Below, in pieces: positions 46,056-57,960 of a stretch of DNA of 64,000 nt. Numbering within the stretch: the stretch's first letter is position 1; each line of letters begins with the position of its first letter. Source of the stretch: Siphonodentalium dalli (taxonomy: Eukaryota > Mollusca > Scaphopoda > Gadilida > Siphonodentaliidae); contig CP136061.1 of assembly GCA_032622095.1 (NCBI GenBank), forward strand, positions 125,562,754 to 125,626,753, given 5' to 3'. The notes below the pieces were generated by a model. It saw only the letters and a program-made list of their open reading frames with translations, made no database searches and had not been told where the DNA came from. Both the position numbers and the translations under genes were made by a program.

Positions 46056-48916
46056 CCATTTTAACACAGCCAATGCTGCACAACACTATGTTTTTAATGA
46101 GAAGCAGGACAGATACTTAAAAATTGCCTATTCAAATATAGACTCGATGCTCAATAAGAGAAACGAAGTTGCAGTCATAATACAAATGGAACAACCGGAC
46201 ATGATTCTATTAACAGAGATAAAAACAAAAAAACTGTAGAGGAATGTTGAAGGAAGAATTTAACCTGGATGGCTATGAGATGTTCACCAAAACAACTGGT
46301 TGGAATCGGGAAGAGGAACAGCAATATACATAGCAGAGCAACTGAGAGCTACTTTGGTGGAAGATCTAACCAATAACAAATATAGCGGAATATCTATGGT
46401 GTAAAATAACACTGCAAGAAAATGACCACTTACTTATTGGCTGCATATACAGAAGCCCAAACAGCTCCCTAATAAACAACAAGAACCTAAGTGAACACAT
46501 AGAAATGGCAGCCAAAAGGAAAGAATCACACATACTCATAGCTGGCGACTTCAACTATCCAGAAATAGACTGGCACAATGTTGACTGCAACATAAGAGAA
46601 GACAGTGCACCATCTCAATTCCTGGTACACATTGGAAATGCCGGACTACACCGACATGCCCAACAAGCAACAAGAGAAAGGCAGGGACAAACCCCTTCAC
46701 TAATCGATTTGATATTTACCAATGAGGAACTGATTATCTCAGACTTATCACACCAGCCGCCATTGGGAAAGAGCGACCATCAACTACTCACATTTAAATA
46801 TATATGCTACACATCGCATGGAAATAATAAACAAATGAAGAGGGCTTATCACAAAGATAACTATGATGCAGTCAGATCGGATTTAAATGAACATAACTGG
46901 GAACAAACGGAAGCAATGGGAGTAGAAGATTTGTGGAGGCTATTTAATGAGAGAATAATAGAAACCACTCAGAAAAACATTCCACGGTCATCAACAAAGA
47001 AGAAGACTAACAAAAAAGTATGGATGACACCCCAAGCATTAAAAGCAGTAAAAGACAAAAGTAAAATGTGGAGGAAACACATCTACGATAGACATGATAC
47101 GAACTATAAAAATTACTGCAAAGCCAGAAACAACGCAACACTGGAATTTAGAAAAGCACACAAATCTTATGAGAAGAAATTAAGTGATAACATCAAGAGA
47201 GACCCAAAATCCTTCTGGAGATACATTAGGAACAACACCAAAGCAAACCCGGGAATTGGAGAGATAGAGAAACCAAATGGAGCGTTATGCATCGATAATA
47301 CTGAGAAGGCAGACACACTGAACAACTTCTTCCGCAGTGTATACACAGTGGAAGATGATGCTGAAGTCCCTGACCCAGGAGAGACTGAACTCAACGTCGA
47401 GCTCGCAAATATAGTTGTGACACCCGAAACAGTTATGAGATTCTTGCTCGCGTTGAACCCCTCAAAATCTCCTGGAGAGGATCAGATGCATCCCCAAATC
47501 TTAAAAGAAGCAGCCATGGAAATCTGCCCTGTACTCACCACACTTTTTAATAAATCAATGGAAACAGGAACATAACAGATGACTGGGAGATGGCTACCGT
47601 ATGCCCAATCTTTAAGAAGGGAGACAGAAAAAATCCGGGGAATTACAGGCCGGTCAGTCTGACAAGCATAGTATGCAAGATCATGGAGAAAATAATCAGA
47701 GACAAGCTAGTGGAGCGCATGGAAACAAACAACTTATTTACGAGCCACCAACACGGATTTAGACCAGGACATTCGTGCGTCACACAATTGCTTGAAGTCC
47801 AGGATGACTTTAACAACTATACAAAACGACCAAAACATAGACGTCATATATCTGGACTATAGAAAGGCTTTTGACACTGTTCCACATAGAAGATTATTGA
47901 AGAAACTATATAGCTATAACATCTCTGGGAATGTACACAACTGGATTGAAAGCTTCCTAACTGACCGGAAACAAGCCGTAAGAGTATGCGGAGCCACATC
48001 CAGTACATCAGAAGTCACGAGTGGAATCCCACAGGGGTCAGTACTAGGACCTGTACTCTTCCTCCTAATCTTTATTAATGACATTACAAACTCCATAAAT
48101 TGCCAGATTAAATTATTTGCCGACGACACAAAGATCTACACTAATATAAAAGACGAAGAAGACAGACAGAGATTACAGAACGACTTAAATACCCTATTAG
48201 ACTGGTCTAACAAATGGTTACTCAGATTCAATGCAGCAAATTGTAAAGTACTTCATATTGGCAGAACCAATCCAGGATACAACTACACACTGAGGGAAGG
48301 GAACTTGGATATAGCAATACAAACGACTGAAGAAGGTAAAGACATAGGGATTACATTTGACAACAAATTACCATACGAGCATCATATATCAAACAGTGTC
48401 AATAAAGCAAACCAACGAATCGGTATGATAAGAACTTTCACCCACATGGACGAAGATATGACTAACATACTATACAAATCCCTAGTTAGACCGATGGTGG
48501 AATATGGATCATCCATTTGGAATCCAGCACTCAGGAAGAACAAAATAGCCATAGAAGGAGTCCAGAGAAGAGCATCAAAATTAGTATCCACCCAAGAATT
48601 TAAAGAATTGGAATATGATGAACGTATAAAGAAACTTGGACTACCAACATTAGAATACCGCAGAGAAAGAAGTGACATGATCCAAATGTATAAAATTCAA
48701 TCTGAAACTGACAAAGTAATACTCACATCCATGGAGCCTTCTCTAGGAACCAAATCTAGAGGCTACAAGAAGAAAATACAGAAACGCCTATACACCAACA
48801 AAGTAACCAAAAACAGCTTCATACCACGCTGTACAAACACGTGGAATCAACTCACTGAACTATGCGAAGATGCACCTGATGTCAATACTTTTAAATCAAC
48901 ACTTAACGACTCCTGA
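46021..48916 (+). pseudogene. LINE ORF2: AP-like endonuclease and reverse transcriptase, frameshifted
   Basis: The endonuclease begins with LKIAYSNIDSMLNKRNE near 46110 and DMILLTEIKTK near 46200. The frame is lost at about 46235-46400. It resumes with IAGDFNYPEIDW at about 46538, SLIDLIFTN at about 46700 and a catalytic SDH at about 46772. The reverse transcriptase starts with NPSKSPGEDQMHP (47457), is shifted near 47572 (GNYRPVSLTS) and again near 47815, then runs open to a TGA at 48914-48916 with YLDYRKAFDTVPH, GIPQGSVLGPVLF, FADDTKIY (aspartates at 48122-48127) and a GITFDNKL thumb motif. It nicks target DNA and reverse-transcribes the RNA at the nick. No RNase H or gag-type domain is present, as usual for this group. 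Confidence 0.92.
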
Positions 48917-49104
48917 AGAGGAAGAGAAAACAAGTTTCATTTTAAATTTAACTAAAATACAATGTTTTTAATGGCTGTAAATACTGTGATTTTAATAATG
49001 CCACAAGCACCACTGATAGTTACACATACGAAACGTTGAGGAACTAACGAAGAGGCCATACAAGCATACCGCTTTCTTCGGCCGTAAATTCAAGGTAAAT
49101 TCAA
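48917..49104 (+). other. LINE 3' UTR
   Basis: Short 3' tail after the ORF2 stop with gaacgaagaggccataca-like sequence near 49044 (ctaacgaagaggccata) and a terminal aaattcaaggtaaattcaag. Short 3' repeats instead of a long poly(A) are typical of the CR1/L2 group. Confidence 0.65.
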
Positions 49105-49148
49105 GAAACTACAAAAAATATGGTGCGAAACTACAAAAAATATGGTAC
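49105..49148. repeat. 22-bp tandem duplication at the LINE 3' junction
   Basis: The stretch gaaactacaaaaaatatggt plus two bases occurs twice in a row (49105 and 49127). One copy probably represents the target duplication and the other pre-existing flank repeat. Confidence 0.7.
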
Positions 49149-49882
49149 GAAACGACTTAAGACGATCCAAAATGTCGTGTACCCATTTATATCTCCTCTG
49201 CAAGGGGAACAACCAGACACTGACCCTTTAGACTATCAGCATCTAACATCATCAGACTCCACCAAAGTGCCTACTCTTGTGTGCCAAATAATTGTACCTG
49301 TATGTTTATTAATTTTATGAGAAAAATCCACCCTGCACGATGCATAAGCCTTATTACCATACATGTATATCTGCACATTTAAACAAAATTATGTCTCTGT
49401 TTTAAATTTAAATAACAAATGCTATACCAATAGTTTAATTACAAATACTAGTACAAGAGACTGGATTTTTACTGGAGTATATTATTTCTATTGTTTGTGG
49501 CCCAAAAGCACTCCGTCAAAAAGGTGGTCTCGGTCAAAATTGCAGATGAAGATGGATAACTCTAAAATCAAGTTATTATTACCACCATTATTACCACCAT
49601 CTTCATCCGCAATATTCCACCCTGCAGTTGTATTTGGCACACAAGATTATACCGGTAGCTGTAAACAGTAAAGTCTGACCAGTAGAATCTAAAGGCTTTA
49701 CACCGAATCACAAACACTGATTTAATATCAGTTTGTGATCAGCATTTGAAGATGGATTTATATCTATAGCTTCCTAAATATGTTTTCTATAATTCCCAGG
49801 GTATAAAACTATAAAATAATAAAATCGAGTCGAAGACACATGTCAGGAAATGCTTATATCAATTATTGATATTCATACCCCC
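49149..49882. other. Unassigned stretch with one small hairpin
   Basis: The stretch attgcagatgaagatgg near 49538 pairs with ccatcttcatccgcaat near 49598. Between them lies a ttattaccaccattattacc repeat. No gene is supported. Confidence 0.45.
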
Positions 49883-50120
49883 TTTTAAAAAAAGGGGGTA
49901 TACTGTTTTGCACCTGTCTGTCCATCCGTATGATGTCTGTTCAGGGCATAACTTGAACAGTAGCGCTAATAACTGCTTGGATCTCAATGAAATTTGGTAT
50001 ACATGTAGATGTTCACCACTATGATGGCATTCAATTTCTTATATAATGTGATTATCAATTGGGACATATTTTTCGTTACTATTTTTACAACAAACCGTCA
50101 TGTCATAAAACTTTCAGGCG
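49883..50120 (+). repeat. Dispersed repeat with aaaaagggggtata head, copy 1
   Basis: The order aaaaagggggtatactgttt, tgtctgtccatccgtatgat, gtctgttcagggcataactt, gaacagtagcgct, tggatctcaatgaaattt and gatgttcac recurs at 57790-57930. Confidence 0.75.
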
Positions 50121-50702
50121 ATCTCAGATAGAGTTCTCCCACTTGCTACACTACAAACATTTTTGCGAGCTGTAAAATGTCCCAAATTAGTTGTACATGT
50201 GTATGTATCTAATATACCAGAACATATAAAATAAAATTAATATTGTCAGATAGAAGCATTTCCGGACAGGGGTTTTCAATTCATATTTATTATTTTTTAA
50301 TATTTCATACATATTTCAGGAAACTGCTGCATTTAAAACTTGGTTTAGGGAGAGATAGACCATCTTTAAACTGTAATTACATTAAAAACCAAGATTATTC
50401 CTTAAATGATAATTTTGAGAGGGGGGGGGCACTGATTTTCTAATCTTTTAACCCAAATCAAATCAACACATATCTATCAATTTATCAAGCAATACTACCG
50501 GTAGTATATCGGTACATGTAAATTAGAAGGTGGCGCAAGTTTGAAGTCAGAATCACTGAGTGCATTCTATTTACAACCACAGGGGTCCGGGAACTTCTTA
50601 AAAAATATGTATCTATACCTATATTTGTGAATGTCTATTCTATATTAATTCACGATTCACGAGGGACCTTCTAGATGGCTCCAAAGGGGTCTAACAGGGG
50701 CA
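50121..50702. other. Unassigned stretch
   Basis: Contains a 9-G run near 50419. Nothing else recognised. Confidence 0.4.
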
Positions 50703-51290
50703 ATTTCTTACGAGAAAGATAATCAACATAATTGTGTAGATTAGAAATGTATACAGCACTTGACGGTATTGGGGTAAGGGACAAAAAGTGGGTGGCGCAA
50801 AACAATACCACACTGCATTAACATGGGTAACGACCCTGCTAGTTACATAATATTTAGAGGATATTACTTGGTTGGTTTGATATTAGACCAAATATCGGCC
50901 TGAGGTAACCTCATGTCTCTATCAGCCTGACATCGAAGGTCGAAGGCTGATATGAGGTTACCGAGGGGGCTGAAATCAGGCATATATATTCAAACCAACC
51001 AAGTACATGTAATACCCTACACGTATCTATTAATTTGTTATTTCTTATGAGAAAGATAATCATAATGGTGCAGATTAGAAATGTCTACAGTGATGGTATT
51101 GGGGTCACCCTGCTAGTTATATAATAATTAGAGGAAATTTCTTGGTTGGTTTGATATTAGGCCTGATATCAGCCTAAGGTAACCTCATATCACTATCAGC
51201 CTGACATCGAAGGTCGAAGGCTGAAATGAGGTTACCGAGGGCTGAAATCAGGCCTATAATATCAAACCAACCAAGTAATACCCTATCCAT
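50703..51290. repeat. Tandem pair of units, each ending in a large hairpin
   Basis: Both units hold gagaaagataatca, gattagaaatgt, ccctgctagtta and then a palindrome of 135-139 bp (50866-51004 and 51141-51275). The palindrome arms are cttggttggtttgatatta with ggtaacctcat and their complements. The centre is cagcctgacatcgaaggtcg then aaggctg. Confidence 0.85.
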
Positions 51291-51579
51291 AACATTAATT
51301 AGTTTGCCTCTTTGTAAAAGTGTACTATTGACAACTCTTTCAAATGAGTGACATCACATACAATCATTGTCTATGCATTATTTAACAGTGAAATAGAATT
51401 ATGCCATGTTGTAAAGCCATATTACTCGGATCCGTGATGTCATGAAATCATATTACTCTGATTAGGTGATGTCCTAAAACTATATTACTCAATTTAAGGC
51501 AAATTGAAGTGATATTCACCTACGGTAAGTACATGTACAAATGTAGTTTGATAACAAGCCGTACCGGGCAAAAATTCGA

Positions 51580-51720
51580 ACAAATTTTGGACCGATATAG
51601 CCATCAGTAGAAACTTCCTTCCAAGGGGTGCTGTCGTAACATACAGGTATCAAGGTGGACCCCCCTCCCCAATGGTGAGACTATCTAGCCACGTCTCTGA
51701 TTTCAGTGGTCACACAATGA
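51580..51720 (+). repeat. Dispersed repeat R, fragment
   Basis: The stretch tatagccatcagtagaaact, then ttccaaggggtg...aggtatcaaggtgg and ctatctagccacgtctctg follows the R order seen at 62150-62350. Confidence 0.5.
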
Positions 51721-52185
51721 ATGAACAAGAGATCCAGAGCTCTTTCGCAGATAAGTCGTGGCTTCCTACATGTATACATAAACTGAGGCCACAGAGTCGT
51801 AATTTCGCTAAAATCCGGATTGAGAATCCGAAGCCGATTACGGGGGAGGGGCTAATTCCCGATTCTAGGTCAGATTTTGAAATCCACGTGGTCTCCGAAA
51901 CTATGTTTAATGTTCTCCCAGCGTCAAACATGGCTCATGTATTTGACACAAGTATCATTTGTATCTTATATTTATAAAGTTCATGTTTGTTGTGAAAGTC
52001 ATGCTTTTCTTCTATATGTATATACACGGCACATAATTTGCTGCCAATCCGACTTAATCGCATCTTTTTTTCCAAGTTAAAGTGTGTTTATTGATGATGG
52101 CAAGCATATCTAAACGTGACAGCTCTAGGCCTCCTGAATCAAATTCCGAAGATGCTGTGAAGAACACACGAAACTTGTCAGTTGA
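51721..52185. other. Unassigned stretch
   Basis: Open frames exist on both strands (about 51672-51977) without motifs. They are not supported as genes. Confidence 0.35.
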
Positions 52186-52960
52186 ACAGGGACGTGACGA
52201 CAGGGGTTGATTGGGTGTCTCGACCCCCACCCCGAACTTTGGTACAATTTGCTAAGCTGTGCAGTCATTATTTTGACTAACTGTTTCAAATAATGATACG
52301 TACAAGCCAACAAACGCAACAAACAAACCCGATTTTAAATAAATACATATACAAACTTATGACTAACTCGGGAGAGTGATCTGTATATATGTTCAACTTG
52401 TTTTGGTAGTCATGTTGCTTTACCATTACTAATTATTTATTTTTTCAGTGTAATAACATATGGGAGAGGGGCCTGGGGGTACCCTTAAGTGAGTCAGTAC
52501 TGTCTTGTCCCCAATTCCTTTGTATGTATAAACAAATGCATGTGTTATATATCATGTGTTATCTAAATTTGACATATATTTGAAATAAATATATCTAAAC
52601 TAAACTTTGGTACATTCCAGCAGTCGGAAATTTCATGCATGACACAACATTAGTTGGACATTAATTTGACACCATATATAGGTTGGCATTGTTCTCATTG
52701 TTTGATTTTTTTTCAACCAGTAAAAGTTGGTAATTTTCCAATCTTAGTGTTTGTCAGATTGGATATTTCCAAGGGGAGCAAATTGAATTCTGCTAACCTT
52801 TTAGTTGGTGGACCCAACTATTCAAACAGAGCTAGACGCTATGGAGCTATGCTCTGATAATAAAAGTCAGATTTGCGGACTACGAACCTGCGAGATTGAT
52901 GTTTGGTTCAATGGGGGGAGGGGGGGTGCAGTTGCCCGGAAATTTGAGGAAACTTCTAGC
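52186..52960 (+). repeat. Dispersed repeat R, copy without the poly(G) MITE
   Basis: It holds gggacgtgacgacaggggtt, then after about 350 bases of other sequence tgacacaacattagttgga, ggcattgttctcattgtttg, agttggtaattttccaatct and a G-rich gtgcagttgcccgg...tctagccacgtccct end. The site that carries the MITE in other copies is uninterrupted here (near 52722-52742). Confidence 0.65.
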
Positions 52961-53508
52961 CACGTCCCTAGAACATGTGTATGTTGTCTATATACAGAGA
53001 CTATTGTGCAAAACGACTGCATTTAACGAAACAAAACATGTTAAACATGAAATTGATATAACTTTAAGACTAGATGATAGTACATACGTGTATCTGATAA
53101 TCCATCGATACCATATAATCCTACTATTTCTTGAATAAGAAGAAACATTATAATAACGAACACAGCAGAAGACACATCCATGCAGGTTCATATGAATTCG
53201 GTCAATGGTGACGTATCCGCCGAATTCGAAATCGACATGCGTTCGGGCGGTATTTTAAGGATGGAATTATGAAATGGACATATGAAAGTGACAATCAACA
53301 ATGATTTGCAATTGCTTCGCCATCAACCGAAGTGCTCCCCCAGCGTTACTATCAATAGCGTTATTATTTGGCTAATTTCAGTAATATTCTCCCAGTTTAC
53401 ATTCAATAAAACAAATTTGTCTCCGCATTAACATTTCTTTGATATAGATCGTTTATATTCTGCAATAATTTGTACACAAGAGACGGATTCTTATGTTTTA
53501 TTGTGTTT
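52961..53508. other. Unassigned stretch
   Basis: Nothing recognised. Confidence 0.4.
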
Positions 53509-54010
53509 TTAAAGACACGGTTGGCCTTGGCGGTGGGTATCCTGTGAAAATATCTCCACCCGTCAAAAACCGCCACAAACAGAAAGAACATCAAAATGTA
53601 GATAGACTCTGTCCATATACAAATAAGTAAAATCGCATAAACAGTATGTTATGGTCATATGTTTGACCATTGTTATGTAAACAAAAGCATAAAAAGTTAC
53701 TTTTCTGGTGTTTGTTTATATTATGATGGTAAACATAAAGAGCGTTCTTTGTTGGTGAATACCTGATATGGAACTAATAAAGAGCGTTTATGCCATTTGT
53801 GTGTGATTAGCCAGTAGCATTGTGCTGTCTTCTGTAACACAATCAGGCTCTTGCTTAGGTAAAATATAGTAGGTCTTTATGATAACATGCTGTTTACGCG
53901 ATGGTCATGGTATATATGAACGGAACTGTATGCGTTTTAATGTTTTTCTGTGTACAGTGTTTGGAACAAATATGAATATTTTCGACAATTAAGGCCGCAC
54001 GTGCCTTTAA
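53509..54010 (+). mobile_element. TTAA-flanked MITE family T1, copy c (502 bp)
   Basis: TTAA lies at 53509-53512 and 54007-54010, with ends as in copy a. It has the same length as copy a and only about ten differences were noticed, so both moved recently. Confidence 0.92.
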
Positions 54011-54230
54011 ACTCTGAGGTGGCGAAATCTCGGTTTGTTTACATTACGAACATTTGAGTCCGTAATCGGAATCCGAATCCCAATCGGATTGCCACGAAAT
54101 TGAGATTACGATCTGTTCGTTTACTGATTCTGCCAATTTCTGGTCTGTTCTTTTGCCGAACCAAGTCGTACGGGGACCAATCTGTAATCTGAATCCAGAA
54201 TCTGAATCGGATTTTAGCGAAATAACGCCT

Positions 54231-54382
54231 CAGGGGCTTGTTAAGAAAACAAGTAAAAATATATATACAAAAACATGTGTTTGTAAAGCATTACATCTAT
54301 ATCAATAGAATATTGATGCATTTATAATGTTTGATAAAGTGGCACCCTCAATTTTACTTGTTTTCTTTACAACAAGCCCCTG
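54231..54382. mobile_element. hAT-like MITE, 152 bp
   Basis: The ends are caggggcttgttaagaaaac and the complement of the right end caggggcttgttgtaaagaa. The inner ends are aagtaaaa and ttttactt. CAGGGG ends are typical of hAT elements. The 8-bp flanks do not match, so the duplication has decayed or the border is inexact. Upstream (54040-54220) there is a run of aatc-ggaatcc motifs in both orientations. Confidence 0.65.
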
Positions 54383-54640
54383 TGACTATATCACATGTAC
54401 AATTAGTTCATGATTGAACTTAACACTAAACGCTGCTTTAATATTTAGTATTACCTTTATTTGGAAATAAATTATAATGTGCAATGGACTGAACAGCCAA
54501 TAGGTTGCTGGACATTTCGTGCCATAGAAGTTTGACATAGAGATGTTTCGCACCAGGGTTCTGGACATTTCATACCAGTACATGTATCATTTCGACAATT
54601 TGTACCATTGAGTATACCGTATTATTTTTTTGAAATAACA

Positions 54641-54874
54641 TTAAAGGTACTCAAACCGATTCGATGGTTCCCATATTGTCAGATTCAGAATAGATTAATG
54701 GCCCAAAAAAAAAAATGCTAACCAGTCAACAATAGTAAACAATTGCCCAAAACCTGTTATTTATCAACATTTTATTCAACACTGGTGGGTTCCTCGACTC
54801 GAATCAAATATGTTTACCCCCGAAGACAAGGAAATAGTAATATGCAAGCGTTAATTCGGATTATGTATCTTTAA
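54641..54874. mobile_element. TTAA-flanked MITE family T2, copy C (234 bp, internally deleted, inverted)
   Basis: It starts ttaaaggtactcaaaccga and ends gattatgtatctttaa. Inside, aaaacctgttatttatcaac and gtgggttcctcgactcgaat are the complements of landmarks in copies A and B. Confidence 0.8.
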
Positions 54875-55229
54875 CTTTGTTGCCACAATTTCAATTTGTT
54901 AATTTTTTTTCGCAAAAAAAGAAAGAAATATGTTTACATGTAATTGTCGGGTTGTCATCATCACGTAACTTTATATCGTAAACATGTTCGCTTTCATTAA
55001 GTTAACAAAATTAAAATAATTTTTCACATGGTACGCTGCATACGCATGACCAATTACCATTTGTGGGAACCAACGAAACATACAAATGTATATGGTGTGA
55101 AATGACAAAAAATATGGTACGAAACAATCAACTGTGTGGTTCTATATAAACCGGCCATGGTAGGAATTTCTTAGGAAACATCGTTTGAGCCATCCAACGA
55201 ACCTGGGTGAATCACCGAGTGATCTATAA

Positions 55230-55560
55230 TAGCCCAGAAGTGCTTAAATAGACCGATCGGTCTTCCACAGTCAGCATGCATCTGGTAAGAGGGGAGTCAA
55301 TCTAAACTGTTCTATAATTATCTTTCAACCAATACTAGTACTGGCAAACAATAACAATTATCTGATTTCTTTTGAAACAAACAGAATAATTATTTACTGA
55401 GAATATTCAATATAAACATCTACAAATTCTTAAACAAACGGAATTTCAATGTTCAAGAAATTTAGAGGTCTCCCCTCTTACAACGCAACAGTGAGCAATG
55501 TGCCAGGAAGACCGATCAATGAATCTATTTTAACTCGATCAGGCTATTATTGTACAATGT
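55230..55560. repeat. Fold-back MITE-like element
   Basis: The left arm (gaccgatcggtcttcc...ggtaagaggggag, about 55250-55302) pairs with the right arm (ctcccctcttacaa...ggaagaccgatcaatg, about 55472-55523), with weaker pairing outward. Confidence 0.7.
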
Positions 55561-56165
55561 ATATCGGTTGTTCACCTACACTTGTCCAACTGATTTTGGA
55601 GAATATATACAAGCGAAATGGTTAAAAAAAATATTTATTAATTATAATAAATAATCATCAAATTGGAAGAGTTCAGCATCAGCTCCTTGCTGGCATTGTT
55701 GAATACGGCCCACGTCGGATTACCATCGGAAAAAACATCGAAAATAGGTGATTTACTTCCCAAATTGCCATCGTAGTTTTAGAATCTTTTTCCACAAAGA
55801 ATGTGTTGCAAACTGCAGACAACTGTTCTATGCACATTACAGTCCAATAATTTTGACTCTTGGTTGATAAACAATCCTCTAAAACATAAATCTGTCAATA
55901 AAAGTGTCAATTTGTTTCAATTGCGAAACGTCAACCTCCAGAATCGAAAATCCAATTCACAATATTTATCGAAAATTCTCAAAACAGCGTCCAACGTATA
56001 GTCCTAACACAACTCCGTGATATTATATGATTACACACTTCAGTCATCAATACTTTCTAAATGTCCAAATTGTTGAAAATAGTAGATTTGTATCGTAAGT
56101 CGCCATTAACAAAACAAATGAGAAAACACGTGGACATGTTTACGTCTTATTCCCTCATCCGAAAA
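55561..56165. other. Unassigned stretch
   Basis: A 66-codon frame at 55801-56001 lacks motifs. Nothing is supported. Confidence 0.4.
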
Positions 56166-56169
56166 AAAG

Positions 56170-56393
56170 TTGCGTTCCTACTTTGACGTCACGCTTCTTT
56201 GAGCACATAAAACTGGCGAGTGGCTTTTTAGTTTTTCCTTAGTATTTTCGACGTCAAAAAGGCATTAAAATCTCGATGTTTACGCTATAAGTTGGTGTTT
56301 TCGAATATGATTCGTTTTTAGTAACCTTAACGTTATGACACTGGTATAGTTTATTTTACTGAGCAACTAAGTTTAGTAACAGTTCCCCTTTAA
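56170..56393 (-). repeat. Inverted copy of the 42.6 kb E-box/CRE-containing repeat terminus
   Basis: From TTAA at 56390-56393 reading minus: ttaaaggggaactgtta, then through cgtgacgtcaaagtaggaa at about 56180-56197. It parallels 42622-42845, but the acidic frame is not kept. Confidence 0.55.
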
Positions 56394-56621
56394 ATAGATA
56401 ACTTATCCACAACCTCCTTCTTATTCTCCAAATGTTCTTTTACCAGGTAATATCAGAGTAAATCTAAAAAATTGTGTTGATTTTTGTGAATTGTAGATTT
56501 TCGTCATGACGAAAATGTTACAAACTGGCTCCTAATTATTTAACAACATTGAACGACACACTCAAAACACACATTTCAAATCATATTTATCACAATGATA
56601 ATGCTTTTTGTATTAATTTCG

Positions 56622-57143
56622 CGGAAAAAAAATTCAGGCACGTATGGCATTTTTTCCCTTTCGATCATTTTTTGTACCCACCCACCACCACCGCCAATTT
56701 TTTTTCTGTTTTCGGCAGTTTTTTCCGACCATTTTTTGACACCCCCCCCCCTTTTAACACTAAAACAGAGATTTGCGGGGGGAAATTCACTGTAAACAGC
56801 TGTATATGAATTTCTGTGCATACTATTTATCATGGATGTTAACATGGACATGTAAATAGGAATGAGTCATTTTGAGCTCATCGGCCAAAAAAACATGGCT
56901 GCCAGCGGCCATCTTGGATTTCAAAATACAACACGAAACTGCCTGCAGTCAGTTTACAGTTAGAATTACATTATTTCTCTCATTCAAAGTGGGTTTGAAG
57001 CCCAACTCATTGCCAAAACACTAAAAAACAAGCAGGAATTTTTTTTTTTAGTTGTGGAAAAAATTGCTTGTTGGTGGCTTTGACCACCCTCCCACCCCGG
57101 CATACTTGCCGGAAAAAAAAATTCACCCCCCCCCCCCCCCCTG
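56622..57143 (-). mobile_element. Poly(G)-ended MITE, inverted copy lacking one terminal G run
   Basis: It aligns in reverse with 19433-19959 over almost its full length (caggcacgtatggcattttt, cgcggccatcttgg-type and cgcttgttggtggctttgac-type landmarks). It ends in a run of 17 C plus CTG at 57143. The other poly(G) end is missing. Confidence 0.8.
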
Positions 57144-57789
57144 CTGGGATTGTAAATTATTTCTTTCGGGCAGTAGAAAGGTTACAATTTAGTGGCTTCA
57201 TTTTATAGCCGACCATTATAAAACATTGCCATTTAGTGCATGTACTTCATCATTCAATACATGAGTGAAATAAAGTGCTATATGACGAATATCGATATAA
57301 ATTGCTTGGATTGTAAATCAACTATGACAAAGTATGTGGTGGGACTGTTACAGTAGTCAAAATTGCACCATCGATGTCTTTCTATCCATTCGTTCTTTAA
57401 CATTTACTTCAAACTCGTTCTTCAGAACGACAAGAGAGAGATTGAGCTCATAGTTCGTCTGTACTGGATGTTCCTGGGGATTAGGATTGCTATATATATT
57501 TATTCAAATGAGACCTTTCCTGTTAAATGTTGGACTTACCTGTAATCATCTTTTTCCAAATAATTCAATGAGAATCGCAAATCAGGGGTACACGGTGTTC
57601 AATAGTACTCAGGAACTAGTGAATTGGCACAGGAGGGGTGGTTTCTTCCGATACCTAATTACAAAATTTCCATACCGTTGGGGGGGGGGGGGGGGGGTAA
57701 TCAAATTTGTGCATGTAAATGCAGTTTTGGTTTTGGTTTTGCACCCCTTGAACCAGACCGGCCTTATACATCTATACACCATTTTCAGG
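57144..57789. other. Unassigned stretch
   Basis: Contains a run of about 17 G at 57680-57697. No gene is supported. Confidence 0.4.
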
Positions 57790-57960
57790 TTAAAAAAGGG
57801 GGTATATTGTTTTTAACCTTTGCGTGCGTCCATGCGTCCGCCCGATGTCCCTTCGTGTCATAATTTGAACAGTTACTGTAGTGCTTATATAGATCTCAAA
57901 GAAATTGTGTAAGGATGTTCACTAGTATGAGGACGTTCAGTAGAGGAGTTTTATTTCTTC
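57790..57960 (+). repeat. Dispersed repeat with aaaaagggggtata head, copy 2
   Basis: Diverged partner of 49883-50120 in the same orientation (aaaaaagggggtatattgtt; gaacagttactgtagtgctt; gatctcaaagaaatt; gatgttcactagtatga). Confidence 0.7.

Larger units (their letters stand above)
43999..49104 (+). mobile_element. CR1-group LINE retrotransposon, near full length, about 5.1 kb
   Basis: The order is a 5' region, an SGNH-like frame, ORF1 (zinc finger, coiled coil, C-terminal domain), ORF2 (endonuclease, reverse transcriptase) and a 3' UTR ending in two copies of aaattcaag(gt). Possible target-site remnants are gaaacagtctagatatgg before and gaaactacaaaaaatatgg after. The reverse-transcriptase blocks (YLDYRKAFDTVPH, GIPQGSVLGPVLF, FADDTKIY) place it in the CR1/jockey group. 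At least eight frameshifts or stops mean it is now immobile on its own. Confidence 0.93.

Noticed and set aside
51672-51977. 101-codon frame with an opposing 73-codon frame
   Set aside because: Open on both strands, partly within an R fragment, no domain.
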